A DNA stretch of 64,000 bases from Halorarius litoreus (GTDB lineage: Archaea; Halobacteriota; Halobacteria; Halobacteriales; Haloarculaceae). Shown piece after piece: positions 54,184-61,627 of this stretch. The notes beneath the pieces are model-generated. The model had not been told where the DNA came from and ran no database searches. It was given only the letters and a program-made list of their open reading frames with translations. The position numbers and the translations under genes were made by a program. The stretch's first letter is position 1. Each line of letters starts with the position of its first letter. The DNA lies in NCBI RefSeq assembly GCF_024362405.1, contig NZ_CP101454.1:1798001-1862000 (forward strand), written 5' to 3'.

Positions 54184-55260
54184 TCAGACGGTCAGCGTGA
54201 CGTCGTCCATCTGGAGGAACGCGCGTTCGTACCCTTCGTGGCGGGCGACCTGCGGCGGGGTCGACACCGACAGCGTCACCTCGTCGCCCGACGCCAACGC
54301 GTCGAGACCCGCCCCGTAGTGGAAGTCGAGGTCGGGGTCGAGTGTGCGGGTGAGCGCGCCGTCGTACACGGTCTCACCGTCGCGCCGCACGGTCGCGTTC
54401 AGCGCCATCGCCGGGAGGACGAGCCGGTTGTAGCGGGTGCGCGCGGAGACAGCGAGATACGTCGAGGCGTCGAACCGGGACGCCGACTCACCCTCCAGCA
54501 CGGTCGTCGTGAGCCGGGCGTCGTCGGCGAGGGGCTCGCCGAGGACGGTGCCGGGGAGGTCTTCCTTGGGCGGGGCGGTCGCCTGCGGCATCATCCCCAT
54601 CTCCATCGGCTTCACCGCGCCCGGCTGCCCGTAGGCATCGAGCTCCTCCACCTGCACCTTCGCGCGCTCCTCCTCGGTGAACGCGAAGGGTATCTCGGCG
54701 GTCGCCGGCTCCCGGAACTGTCCCGCGTACTCCCCGGTGAGCGCGACGGCGTCGGGGATCGCGCCCACGGAGACCTTCGCCGTGTACTCACCATCGCCGT
54801 CGAGCCCGAAGTTCGCGCCGTAGTGGTAGCCCATCCGCTGGGAGAGCATCGGGTAGATGACCTCCTGGCTGACGAGTTCGTCGTCTTGGTCGATTTCGAC
54901 CGACAGCCCCGTCTCCGGGATGACCGTCCCGGTCGGCTCGTGGAACACGACGGCCATCCCGTGGATGTCGCCGTTCCGTTCGGTCTTCGAGAGGTCGCGA
55001 CCGTTGACGTTCCAGAAGGCGTGCGGGGCAGCGTACATGAACCCCACCCGGTACGGCCCCGCCGTCTGCATCCCCTGCATCGACATCGTCTCGCTGAACC
55101 GCTGGACGTAGATGCCGTCGGGGAGGTCCTCGGAGCCGGAAGGTGTCGCGGTCTCCGTCGGCGTCGGGGTCGAACTGTTCGTGTCCCCCGAAATGCCCGA
55201 ACAGCCAGCGAGGAGGGTGCTTCCCCCGCCTACGAGCGCGAGGAAGCGTCGTCGTTCCAT
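54184..55260 (-). CDS. P19/FetP-like metal-binding lipoprotein, copy B
   Basis: A 358-residue paralogue of the protein at 51248. Signal MERRRFLALVGGGSTLLAGC (Tat, lipobox). The P19-type part: SMQGMQTAGPYRVGFMYAAPHAFWNVNG, GDIHGMAVVFHEPTGTVIPETG and YPMLSQRMGYHYGANFGLDGDG. The second domain (RYNRLVLPAMALNATVRRDGETVYDGALTRTLDPDLDFHYGAG) matches copy A in detail, so they are an old duplication. The region 55261-55351 is the shared divergent promoter with the propeller lipoprotein. Confidence 0.78.
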   Translation of the reverse strand: MERRRFLALVGGGSTLLAGCSGISGDTNSSTPTPTETATPSGSEDLPDGIYVQRFSETMSMQGMQTAGPYRVGFMYAAPHAFWNVNGRDLSKTERNGDIHGMAVVFHEPTGTVIPETGLSVEIDQDDELVSQEVIYPMLSQRMGYHYGANFGLDGDGEYTAKVSVGAIPDAVALTGEYAGQFREPATAEIPFAFTEEERAKVQVEELDAYGQPGAVKPMEMGMMPQATAPPKEDLPGTVLGEPLADDARLTTTVLEGESASRFDASTYLAVSARTRYNRLVLPAMALNATVRRDGETVYDGALTRTLDPDLDFHYGAGLDALASGDEVTLSVSTPPQVARHEGYERAFLQMDDVTLTV

Positions 55261-55351
55261 GCCGTGGTCGAGGGCCCAGCGTCGAAAAGTGGTTCTGGTA
55301 CGACCCTCGAAGAAGCGCGGGCGCTTTACTCCCTCGGGGACAACCCCCGGT

Positions 55352-56644
55352 GTGAAACGGCTGGTCTCCGCGTCGCTCGCGCACACTCGCCTCGCGGTGG
55401 CGCTCGCCCTGCTCGTGGTCCTCGCCGGCTGTGCCGGTGGCGTCGACGCTCCCGGCAGCGACGGCTCGGAGACGCCCGAGGTCGAACTCGTCGAGCGCTG
55501 GACCGCAGGGACGAGCACCATCGAGGGGAACCACCACGCCGCCGTGGCGGGCCGCGTCGACGGGGAGCCGGTCGTCGCCGTCCCCATCGGCGGCCACCAC
55601 GGCGAGAACGGCTGTGAACTCCTCGTGCTCGACGGCGCCGGCGAGACGCGCTGGCGGGAGGCGATTCCCCCCGAGGCCTGCACCATCCACGCCGTCGCGG
55701 ACCCGTCGCTCGCGGACTTCCTCGGTGCGTCCGGCGGCGACAGTCGGCCCGAACTGTACGCCTCGACGACGGAGAACGCCGTCCTCGGGTTCGACCCGCT
55801 CACGGGCGAACAGCTGTTCCGCTACAACCTCTCGGACTACGGCTACACGCGCCCGGTCGTCGCGGACGTCATCGGCGACGACACCGAGGAACTGGTCGTC
55901 ACGGACGTCGACGGCGAACTCTCGGTCGTCCGGCCCGACGGGTCGGTCGTCTGGCGTCGCCCCCTGAACGCCTACTCGTGGTCGGCGCCCGCGGTGGCGA
56001 ACTTCGACGCGCAGGGTGGCAAGGAGGTCGTCGTCGGCCTCGGCAACGGCACCGCCATCGCGTTCACCCCCCGCGGCGGCGTGGCGTGGACGGCGACCGT
56101 CGACGGGAGCATCACGTGGACGGCCGACGGCAACGTCGACGACGACCCGGCCCGCGAACTGCTCGTGGCGACGGCCGCGGGCGAGGTGGCGGCCATCGAC
56201 GGCGCCTCCGGCGAGGTGGAGTGGTCGCGCACGGTCGAGAAGTTCGCCGCGGTCGGCGCACCCTTCGACGGTGACGACGACGGCGATATCGAAGTGTACG
56301 CCGCCGACGAGAGCGGCACGCTGTACGCGCTCTCTGGTGCGACTGGCGAGACCGAGTGGACGACGACGCTCACCGACGCCGAGGTGCAGATGACGCCGCC
56401 GCCGGTCGCGGGTGACGCGACTGGAGATGGAGTTCTCGACCTCATCGCGACGACCAACGACGGCGGCGTCCTCGTCGTCGACCCCGCCGACGGAACGATT
56501 CGCGCGCGCTACGACCGCGACGCGGCCATCTACACGCACGCGACGCTGGCGGACACTGACGGCGATGGTACGCAGGAAGTGTACGTGGTGTACGGCGACG
56601 GTCGCGCCGTCGCCCTAACCGTTCACAGCTCTTCGTCCTCGTAG
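55352..56644 (+). CDS. Beta-propeller (PQQ/FG-GAP-like) lipoprotein, GTG start
   Basis: A 430-residue protein with a lipoprotein signal (VKRLVSASLAHTRLAVALAL, then LAGC). The mature part repeats a 40-50-residue unit of the form YDRDG/TGDGxxDL...VxxxDG, e.g. VTDVDGELSVVRPDGSVVWRRPL and ATAAGEVAAIDGASGEVEWSRTV. This is a beta propeller of the PQQ-like type. GTG at 55352 is the only start that gives a signal peptide. It is divergent from the P19-like gene and may belong to the same system. Confidence 0.82.
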   Translation: MKRLVSASLAHTRLAVALALLVVLAGCAGGVDAPGSDGSETPEVELVERWTAGTSTIEGNHHAAVAGRVDGEPVVAVPIGGHHGENGCELLVLDGAGETRWREAIPPEACTIHAVADPSLADFLGASGGDSRPELYASTTENAVLGFDPLTGEQLFRYNLSDYGYTRPVVADVIGDDTEELVVTDVDGELSVVRPDGSVVWRRPLNAYSWSAPAVANFDAQGGKEVVVGLGNGTAIAFTPRGGVAWTATVDGSITWTADGNVDDDPARELLVATAAGEVAAIDGASGEVEWSRTVEKFAAVGAPFDGDDDGDIEVYAADESGTLYALSGATGETEWTTTLTDAEVQMTPPPVAGDATGDGVLDLIATTNDGGVLVVDPADGTIRARYDRDAAIYTHATLADTDGDGTQEVYVVYGDGRAVALTVHSSSSS

Positions 56645-56763
56645 AGCTCGTCGAAGTCGAGCTCCTCGTCGCGTTTCTCGACAGCCTTCTCGATATCGCG
56701 TTCCCGACGCTGCTCTCGCTTCACACGACCCTTGCGCTCGCGACCGCGCTTCGTGTCTCCCAT
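56623..56763 (-). CDS. Highly charged small protein, 46 aa
   Basis: Starting at ATG 56763: MGDTKRGRERKGRVKREQRR, then ERDIEKAVEKRDEELDFDEL and an acidic end. It is basic in the first half and acidic in the second. I recall short proteins of this layout throughout the haloarchaea. It overlaps the end of the propeller gene by 22 nt on the other strand. Confidence 0.65.
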   Translation of the reverse strand: MGDTKRGRERKGRVKREQRRERDIEKAVEKRDEELDFDELYEDEEL

Positions 56764-56840
56764 ACAGTGTCAGAGGTTAACACGCACGGACTTAATGCTA
56801 CCGGCGGACTCATCCGATGACCGTACCGAAACCCGGCAAT

Positions 56841-57824
56841 TCAGACGTCGGCGACGGGCGTAGCCGGCGGTTCGCCGGGGAGGTCGTCGCGGTCGTGGTC
56901 GGCCTCGAAGTCGAGGTCCGGTCCGACGGCGACGAACGCGGTCGGGTTGATGTCGGTGTGGGTGGTGTAGTAGTGCTCCTTGATGTGGGCCATGTTCACC
57001 GTCTTCGCGACTCCCGGCGTCTGGTAGATGTCGCGGACGTACGGCCAGAGGTTCTCGTACTGCTGGACGAGTCGCTTGTTGCACTTGAAGTGGGTGTGGT
57101 ACACCTGGTCGAACCGGACGAGCGTGGCGAACATCCGGAGGTCGGCGAGCGTCAGCCGCTCGCCGTCACCCACCATGTACCGCTGGTCGGCGAGCACCGC
57201 GTCCCACTGGTCGAGCGCGGTGAACAGTTCGCCAACCGCGCGTTCGTACGCCGCCTGGGTCCCGGCGAACCCCGCGCGGTACACGCCGTTGTTGACGGGG
57301 TCGTAGATGGCGTCGACCGCCTCGTCGATCTCGTCGCGGATGTCCTCGGGGTAGAGGTCGACGCCGTTGCCCTCGAACGCGTCTGCGAACATCCGCATCA
57401 CCTCGATGGACTCGTTGTTGACGATGGTTCCCTCCTCGCGGTCCCACAGCACCGGGACCGTCACGCGGCCGGTGTAGTTCGGGTCCGCTTCGAGGTAGGT
57501 CTCGCCGAGGTAGTCGAAGCCGTTGACCGTATCGGGGGTACAGTCGTCCTTCTCGGGGGTGAACTGCCACCCCTTGTCGTCGCGGTACGGGTCGACGATG
57601 TCCATCGAGACCGTGTCCTCGAGCCCCATCAGCGACCGGACCATCGACGCGCCGTGCGCCCACGGACACGCCCGCGAGATGTAGAGGTGATAGCGGCCCG
57701 CCTCGGCGGGGTAGTCCTCCCCGAGCCGATCGCGGAACGTCGTCGGCTGGCGGTCGAACTCGCCGTCGTCGTCCTGCATGTCGTAGTCGGTCCGCCACTC
57801 CCCGTCGACGAAGGTGTTGACCAT
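56841..57824 (-). CDS. Glutathionyl-hydroquinone reductase-like protein (ECM4/YqjG family)
   Basis: A 327-residue glutathione-transferase-fold protein. ISRACPWAHGASMVRSLMGLED carries the CPWAH active site near residue 53. GGWQFT-like VDPYRDDKGWQFTPEKDDC, the NNES motif and the C-terminal helical domain (VGDGERLTLADLRMFATLVRFDQVYHTHFKCN) all fit the ECM4 family. Most haloarchaea use gamma-glutamylcysteine, so the physiological thiol is open. Confidence 0.9.
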   Translation of the reverse strand: MVNTFVDGEWRTDYDMQDDDGEFDRQPTTFRDRLGEDYPAEAGRYHLYISRACPWAHGASMVRSLMGLEDTVSMDIVDPYRDDKGWQFTPEKDDCTPDTVNGFDYLGETYLEADPNYTGRVTVPVLWDREEGTIVNNESIEVMRMFADAFEGNGVDLYPEDIRDEIDEAVDAIYDPVNNGVYRAGFAGTQAAYERAVGELFTALDQWDAVLADQRYMVGDGERLTLADLRMFATLVRFDQVYHTHFKCNKRLVQQYENLWPYVRDIYQTPGVAKTVNMAHIKEHYYTTHTDINPTAFVAVGPDLDFEADHDRDDLPGEPPATPVADV

Positions 57825-58028
57825 CGTGCTCAGCTACGGCCCGAAGCGGTATATGGATGCAGGCGACACCGATGTCACCCCGCTACGTCCCGGTAAGCGG
57901 CCCGCCGGCCGCCGGGCGAACGGTCGGCTCTGGCCCCGTACGGCGGGCTTACTCGCTCGCGACAGGAGCCTACCCCGTCGATCCAGTCTATAACTATTCC
58001 TCATGTCGCCGAACGGTTCGGCTGCATC

Positions 58029-58322
58029 ATGCCGACGTACATCACCCTCACGAACTACACACAGCACGGAATCGAGAACATCAAAGACAGCCCCACTCGC
58101 CTCGACCAGGCGAAAGAGGTCGTCGCGTCGGTCGGTGGCGAGTTCAAGGACTTCTATCTCACGATGGGGCAGTACGACATCGTCTTCATCGCCGACTTCC
58201 CGGACGACGAGGCGGCGGCAAAGGCGATGCTGACAATCGCCAAGGGCGGCTCGGTTCGGTCGGAGACGCTCAAGGCGTTCAACGAGCACGAGTACCGCGA
58301 CGTCATCGGCACACTCGACTGA
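58029..58322 (+). CDS. GYD-domain protein
   Basis: A 97-residue ferredoxin-like-fold protein: PTYITLTNYTQHGIENIKDSPTRL, then VGGEFKDFYLTMGQYDIVFIADFPDDEAAAKAML, the GYD signature (GQYD here). Short alpha/beta dimers of unknown role. TCTATAACTA about 35 nt upstream is a possible TATA box. Confidence 0.88.
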   Translation: MPTYITLTNYTQHGIENIKDSPTRLDQAKEVVASVGGEFKDFYLTMGQYDIVFIADFPDDEAAAKAMLTIAKGGSVRSETLKAFNEHEYRDVIGTLD

Positions 58323-58532
58323 GCAGTACCCGTCGACACTCCCCGGTCACTCCCGGGTCGAGCCCCTGATTTTTGCAGTCTGCACCCAGTGAGGCTGCCG
58401 TCGACCCGAAACGGTGGGGTCGTCCTCGTTGCCGGTTCTTCTCCGTGCTGACACGGGTGTCTGTGACAGGCACGCGGGGTTCGAGACGCCTTCGAAGCCT
58501 TCATTAACGGCGTGGGCCTCGTCTACAGTAAT

Positions 58533-59066
58533 ATGAGCGACAAACCCGCGTCGATGTACCGTGACATCGACAAGCCGTCGTACACGCGTCGGGAGTACAT
58601 CACGGGTATCCCCGGCTCGAAGGTCGCACAGTACAAGATGGGCCGCATCGACAAGGAGCCCGACGACTACCCGGTCCAGATCAGCCTCATCGTCGAGGAG
58701 AGCGTCCAGATCCGCCACGGCTCGCTCGAGTCCGCGCGTCTGTCCGCCAACCGCCGGATGCTGAAGATGCTCGGCGAGCAGGGCGACTACAAGATGATCC
58801 TCCGGAAGTTCCCCCACCAGGTCCTGCGCGAGAACAAGCAGGCGACCGGTGCGGGTGCGGACCGTGTCTCCGACGGGATGCGCCAGTCCTTCGGGAAGAT
58901 CGTCGGCACCGCCGCACGGATGCAGAAGGGCGAACAGCTGTTCACCGCGTGGTGTCATCCCGAGGACGCGGCCACGGTCAAGGACGCGTTCCGCCGTGCG
59001 TACAACAAGATCACGCCGCCGTGCCGCATCAAGGTCGAGCGCGGCGAAGAGCTGCTCATCGCGTAA
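58533..59066 (+). CDS. rpl10e: 50S ribosomal protein L10e/L16
   Basis: A 177-residue archaeal L10e (L16p) protein of the large subunit near the A and P sites. [34 protein letters not shown] and [26 protein letters not shown] are highly conserved. ATG at 58533 follows TTCATTAA by about 29 nt, so the mRNA is probably leaderless. It stands alone, as usual. Confidence 0.96.
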   Translation: MSDKPASMYRDIDKPSYTRREYITGIPGSKVAQYKMGRIDKEPDDYPVQISLIVEESVQIRHGSLESARLSANRRMLKMLGEQGDYKMILRKFPHQVLRENKQATGAGADRVSDGMRQSFGKIVGTAARMQKGEQLFTAWCHPEDAATVKDAFRRAYNKITPPCRIKVERGEELLIA

Positions 59067-59110
59067 CTCGGTCTGTCTCTCCTTTCGCGTTTTCCCGTCT
59101 CGGAGCGGTG

Positions 59111-59716
59111 CTACCGGGTCAGCCCACGCGCCACCGTCTCGATGAGCGTGTTGCGAATCTCCTCGTAGCGGTCCGGTCCGAGCTGCTGGTCGAACTCCTC
59201 GTGGTGGAGGGTGACGAGCCCGACCGCCCCCAGCAGCCCCAGAAACAGGTCGAACTCGATGGCCCGGAGGTCGCCGGTCTCGCGCCACGCCTCGAAGAAC
59301 GGCCGGAGTTCGGCCATCGCCTCGCGCTGGGTACGTTCGAGTTCCTCGGCGGGGAGGTCACGGAACGCCGTCGTGTACGTCGAATCGACGACCAGCCGCT
59401 GTAACAGGGGGCTCTCCTCGATCCACGTCAGGTAGTGGTCGAACAGGCAGACGATGGCGGTCTCCGGATCGTCGATGTCGCGAAGCGCCGCCTCCACCTC
59501 GGCGAGGAACTCGTCGCGCTCCTGGGTGAATATCTCGAAGTAGAGCGCCGACTTCGAGTCGAAGAAGCGGTAGAACGTCCCCTTCGCGATGCCGACCTCG
59601 TCGGTGATGTCGGCGACGTTCGTCTTCTCGGGCCCGTAGCGAACGAACAGCCGGCGGCCCGTCTCGACGAGCTGTCGACGGATCGCGTCCCGCTCGTCGT
59701 CGCTGAAGCCTCTCAT
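59111..59716 (-). CDS. TetR/AcrR-family regulator
   Basis: A 201-residue protein with an N-terminal helix-turn-helix: RRLFVRYGPEKTNVADITDEVGIAKGTFYRFFDSKSALYFEIF (residues about 21-65). The C-terminal ligand domain is helical. It is divergent from the ABC operon, 134 nt away, and very likely controls it and itself. Confidence 0.92.
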   Translation of the reverse strand: MRGFSDDERDAIRRQLVETGRRLFVRYGPEKTNVADITDEVGIAKGTFYRFFDSKSALYFEIFTQERDEFLAEVEAALRDIDDPETAIVCLFDHYLTWIEESPLLQRLVVDSTYTTAFRDLPAEELERTQREAMAELRPFFEAWRETGDLRAIEFDLFLGLLGAVGLVTLHHEEFDQQLGPDRYEEIRNTLIETVARGLTR

Positions 59717-59809
59717 CGTGTCTGGGGTGGGTGGGTGGTGGTCACGGTGCTGAGCGAACGTCCAGAAACTCGCCGCGAGAGACTGGCTACGTCCCGATAT
59801 ACGACTTGC

Positions 59810-59832
59810 TGACCCAAATAGCTATCTGGTCA
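59810..59832. promoter_or_regulatory. Candidate TetR operator over the ABC operon promoter
   Basis: TGACC and GGTCA, separated by 13 nt, form an inverted repeat around AAATAGCTAT, which looks like the TATA region (about 28 nt before the ATG at 59851). Binding here would block the ABC promoter. Confidence 0.4.
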
Positions 59833-59850
59833 TACAGTCAATAAGAACCC

Positions 59851-60723
59851 ATGGCGGCAATCGAGGTATCGAACCTGAGCAAACACTACGGGGACGTCCG
59901 CGCGAACGACGGGCTGTCGTTCGCCGTCGACGAGGGTGAGATATTCGGCTACCTCGGCCCGAACGGCGCGGGGAAGACGACGACCATCCGGACCCTGCTC
60001 GGCTTCCAGGTCCCGACCGACGGCACCGCGACGCTGCTGGGCCACGACATCCGCGACGAGGACGCGCTCATCGAGGCGAAAGCCGACATCGGCTACTTGC
60101 CGGGTGACCCCGGGCTCGACGAGACGGTGACGGGTGAGGAGTATCTGGAGTATCAGGGCTCGCTGAAAGGTGACAGCCGCCGCGACGAGCTGCTGGAGCT
60201 GTTCGACCCGCCGCTCGACCGGAAGATCCGCGAGTACTCGCGGGGGAACAAGCAGATGCTCGGCATCGTCCAGGCGTTCATGCACGACCCCGACCTCGTC
60301 ATCATGGACGAGCCCACCTCGGGGCTCGACCCCCTCAAGCAGGGGGTGTTCAACGAGTTCCTGCGCGAGGAGCGTGCCCGCGGGAAGACGGTGTTCTTCT
60401 CCTCGCACATCCTCGGCGAGGTCCGGCGGGTCTGCGACCGCGTCGGCGTCATCCGTGAGGGGAAACTGGTCGCGCTCGAAGACGTCGACACGCTGCTCCG
60501 ACGGGGCGGCAAGCGCGTCCGCGTCCACACCGCGACGGGCCTCGACACGGTCGACCTCGGGGGTGCCGTCGACGTCGAACGGCTGGACGACGGCGTCCAG
60601 TTCACGTTCGCGGGCGACTACAACGACCTGCTGGCGTTTCTCGCCAGCTACGACGTGGTCGACCTCGAGATCGAGGAACCGCCGCTCGAGGACGTGTTCA
60701 TGCACTTCTACGGTGACGACTGA
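59851..60723 (+). CDS. ABC transporter ATP-binding protein
   Basis: A 290-residue ATPase. Walker A GPNGAGKTTT at about residues 34-43, Q-loop IGYLPGDPGLDETVTG, signature-like YSRGNKQMLG, Walker B LVIMDEPTSGLDP and H-loop FSSHIL. The signature has SRGNK in place of SGGQ, as in many NatA/DrrA-like ABC-2 exporters. First gene of a three-gene operon; overlaps the permease by one base. Confidence 0.93.
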   Translation: MAAIEVSNLSKHYGDVRANDGLSFAVDEGEIFGYLGPNGAGKTTTIRTLLGFQVPTDGTATLLGHDIRDEDALIEAKADIGYLPGDPGLDETVTGEEYLEYQGSLKGDSRRDELLELFDPPLDRKIREYSRGNKQMLGIVQAFMHDPDLVIMDEPTSGLDPLKQGVFNEFLREERARGKTVFFSSHILGEVRRVCDRVGVIREGKLVALEDVDTLLRRGGKRVRVHTATGLDTVDLGGAVDVERLDDGVQFTFAGDYNDLLAFLASYDVVDLEIEEPPLEDVFMHFYGDD

Positions 60724-61514
60724 TGTTCGAGGTCACGCGGTACGAGGCCCGACGCCGCGTCCGGGGGTCGCTCGTACTCACCGCGCTGCTCGCCGTGTTC
60801 GCGCTGTTCGTCGTCTACCTCTACCCCTCCATCGCGGCCTCGGGCGTGGACTTCGAGACGTACATCGAGAGCCTCCCGCCCGCGTTCCAGGAGGGGTTCG
60901 TCGGCGACGCGAGCCTCACCACCGTCGAGGGGTTCCTCTCGACGGAGATGTACCAGTTCCTCTGGCTCATCCTGCTGGGGCTCTACATCGCGTACAGCGC
61001 CGGGTCGACCGTCGCGAGCGACGTCGAATCCGGACGGATGGACATGCTCCTCGCGACGCCGGTCTCCCGCTCGCGCGTACTCGTCGAGAAGTACCTCGCG
61101 CTGCTGGTTCCCATCCTGCTCGTCAACCTCGTGACGCCGTTCGTCGTCTACGGCGGCCTGCTCGCCATCGGCGAGCGCGTCGACACGATCTCGCTGTTCG
61201 CGGTCCACCTGCTCTCGATTCCGTACCTGCTCGCCTGTGCGGGCGTCGGGCTACTGCTGTCGGTGCTCGTCAACCGCGCCGGTGTCGCCCAGCGGGGCGG
61301 CATGGGCATCGTGTTCGCCCTGTTCCTGTTCGACACGCTCACCGCGAACACCGAGTTCGACTGGCTCGCCGTCCTCAGCCCGACCCACTACTACAGCCCC
61401 ATCGACATCCTCAACGACGGCACCTACGACCTCGGGGGCGCGCTCGTCCTGCTCGCCGCTGCGGTCGTCCTCGTCGTCGTGAGCATCGTCGTCTTCGAAC
61501 GGCGGGATCTCTGA
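60723..61514 (+). CDS. ABC-2-type permease
   Basis: A 263-residue, six-helix permease. EVTRYEARRRVRGSLVLTALLAVFALFVVYLYPSI is the typical first segment, and YIAYSAGSTVASDVESGRMDMLLATPVSRSRVLVEKYLALL is the family core. It starts at TGATG with the ATPase stop. Exports an unknown substrate. Confidence 0.92.
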   Translation: MFEVTRYEARRRVRGSLVLTALLAVFALFVVYLYPSIAASGVDFETYIESLPPAFQEGFVGDASLTTVEGFLSTEMYQFLWLILLGLYIAYSAGSTVASDVESGRMDMLLATPVSRSRVLVEKYLALLVPILLVNLVTPFVVYGGLLAIGERVDTISLFAVHLLSIPYLLACAGVGLLLSVLVNRAGVAQRGGMGIVFALFLFDTLTANTEFDWLAVLSPTHYYSPIDILNDGTYDLGGALVLLAAAVVLVVVSIVVFERRDL

Positions 61515-61627
61515 TGACCCGCCCGCATCGCCCCTCGACCACCCACCCCACCACTCACACCATGTCCCACGTACCACGCGCCGCTGGCACCGTCTCCGAC
61601 CGCCCCCGAACGGGGGTGCGACGATGA
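61514..61627 (+). CDS. Small open frame of 37 codons linking two operon genes
   Basis: The ATG overlaps the permease stop (TGATG) and the stop overlaps the ATG of the next gene (ATGA). Predicted residues are His-, Pro-, Thr- and Arg-rich (e.g. MTRPHRPSTTHPTTHTM) and not acidic. It may serve only to carry ribosomes to the next start, or be chance. No homologues known. Confidence 0.25.
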   Translation: MTRPHRPSTTHPTTHTMSHVPRAAGTVSDRPRTGVRR

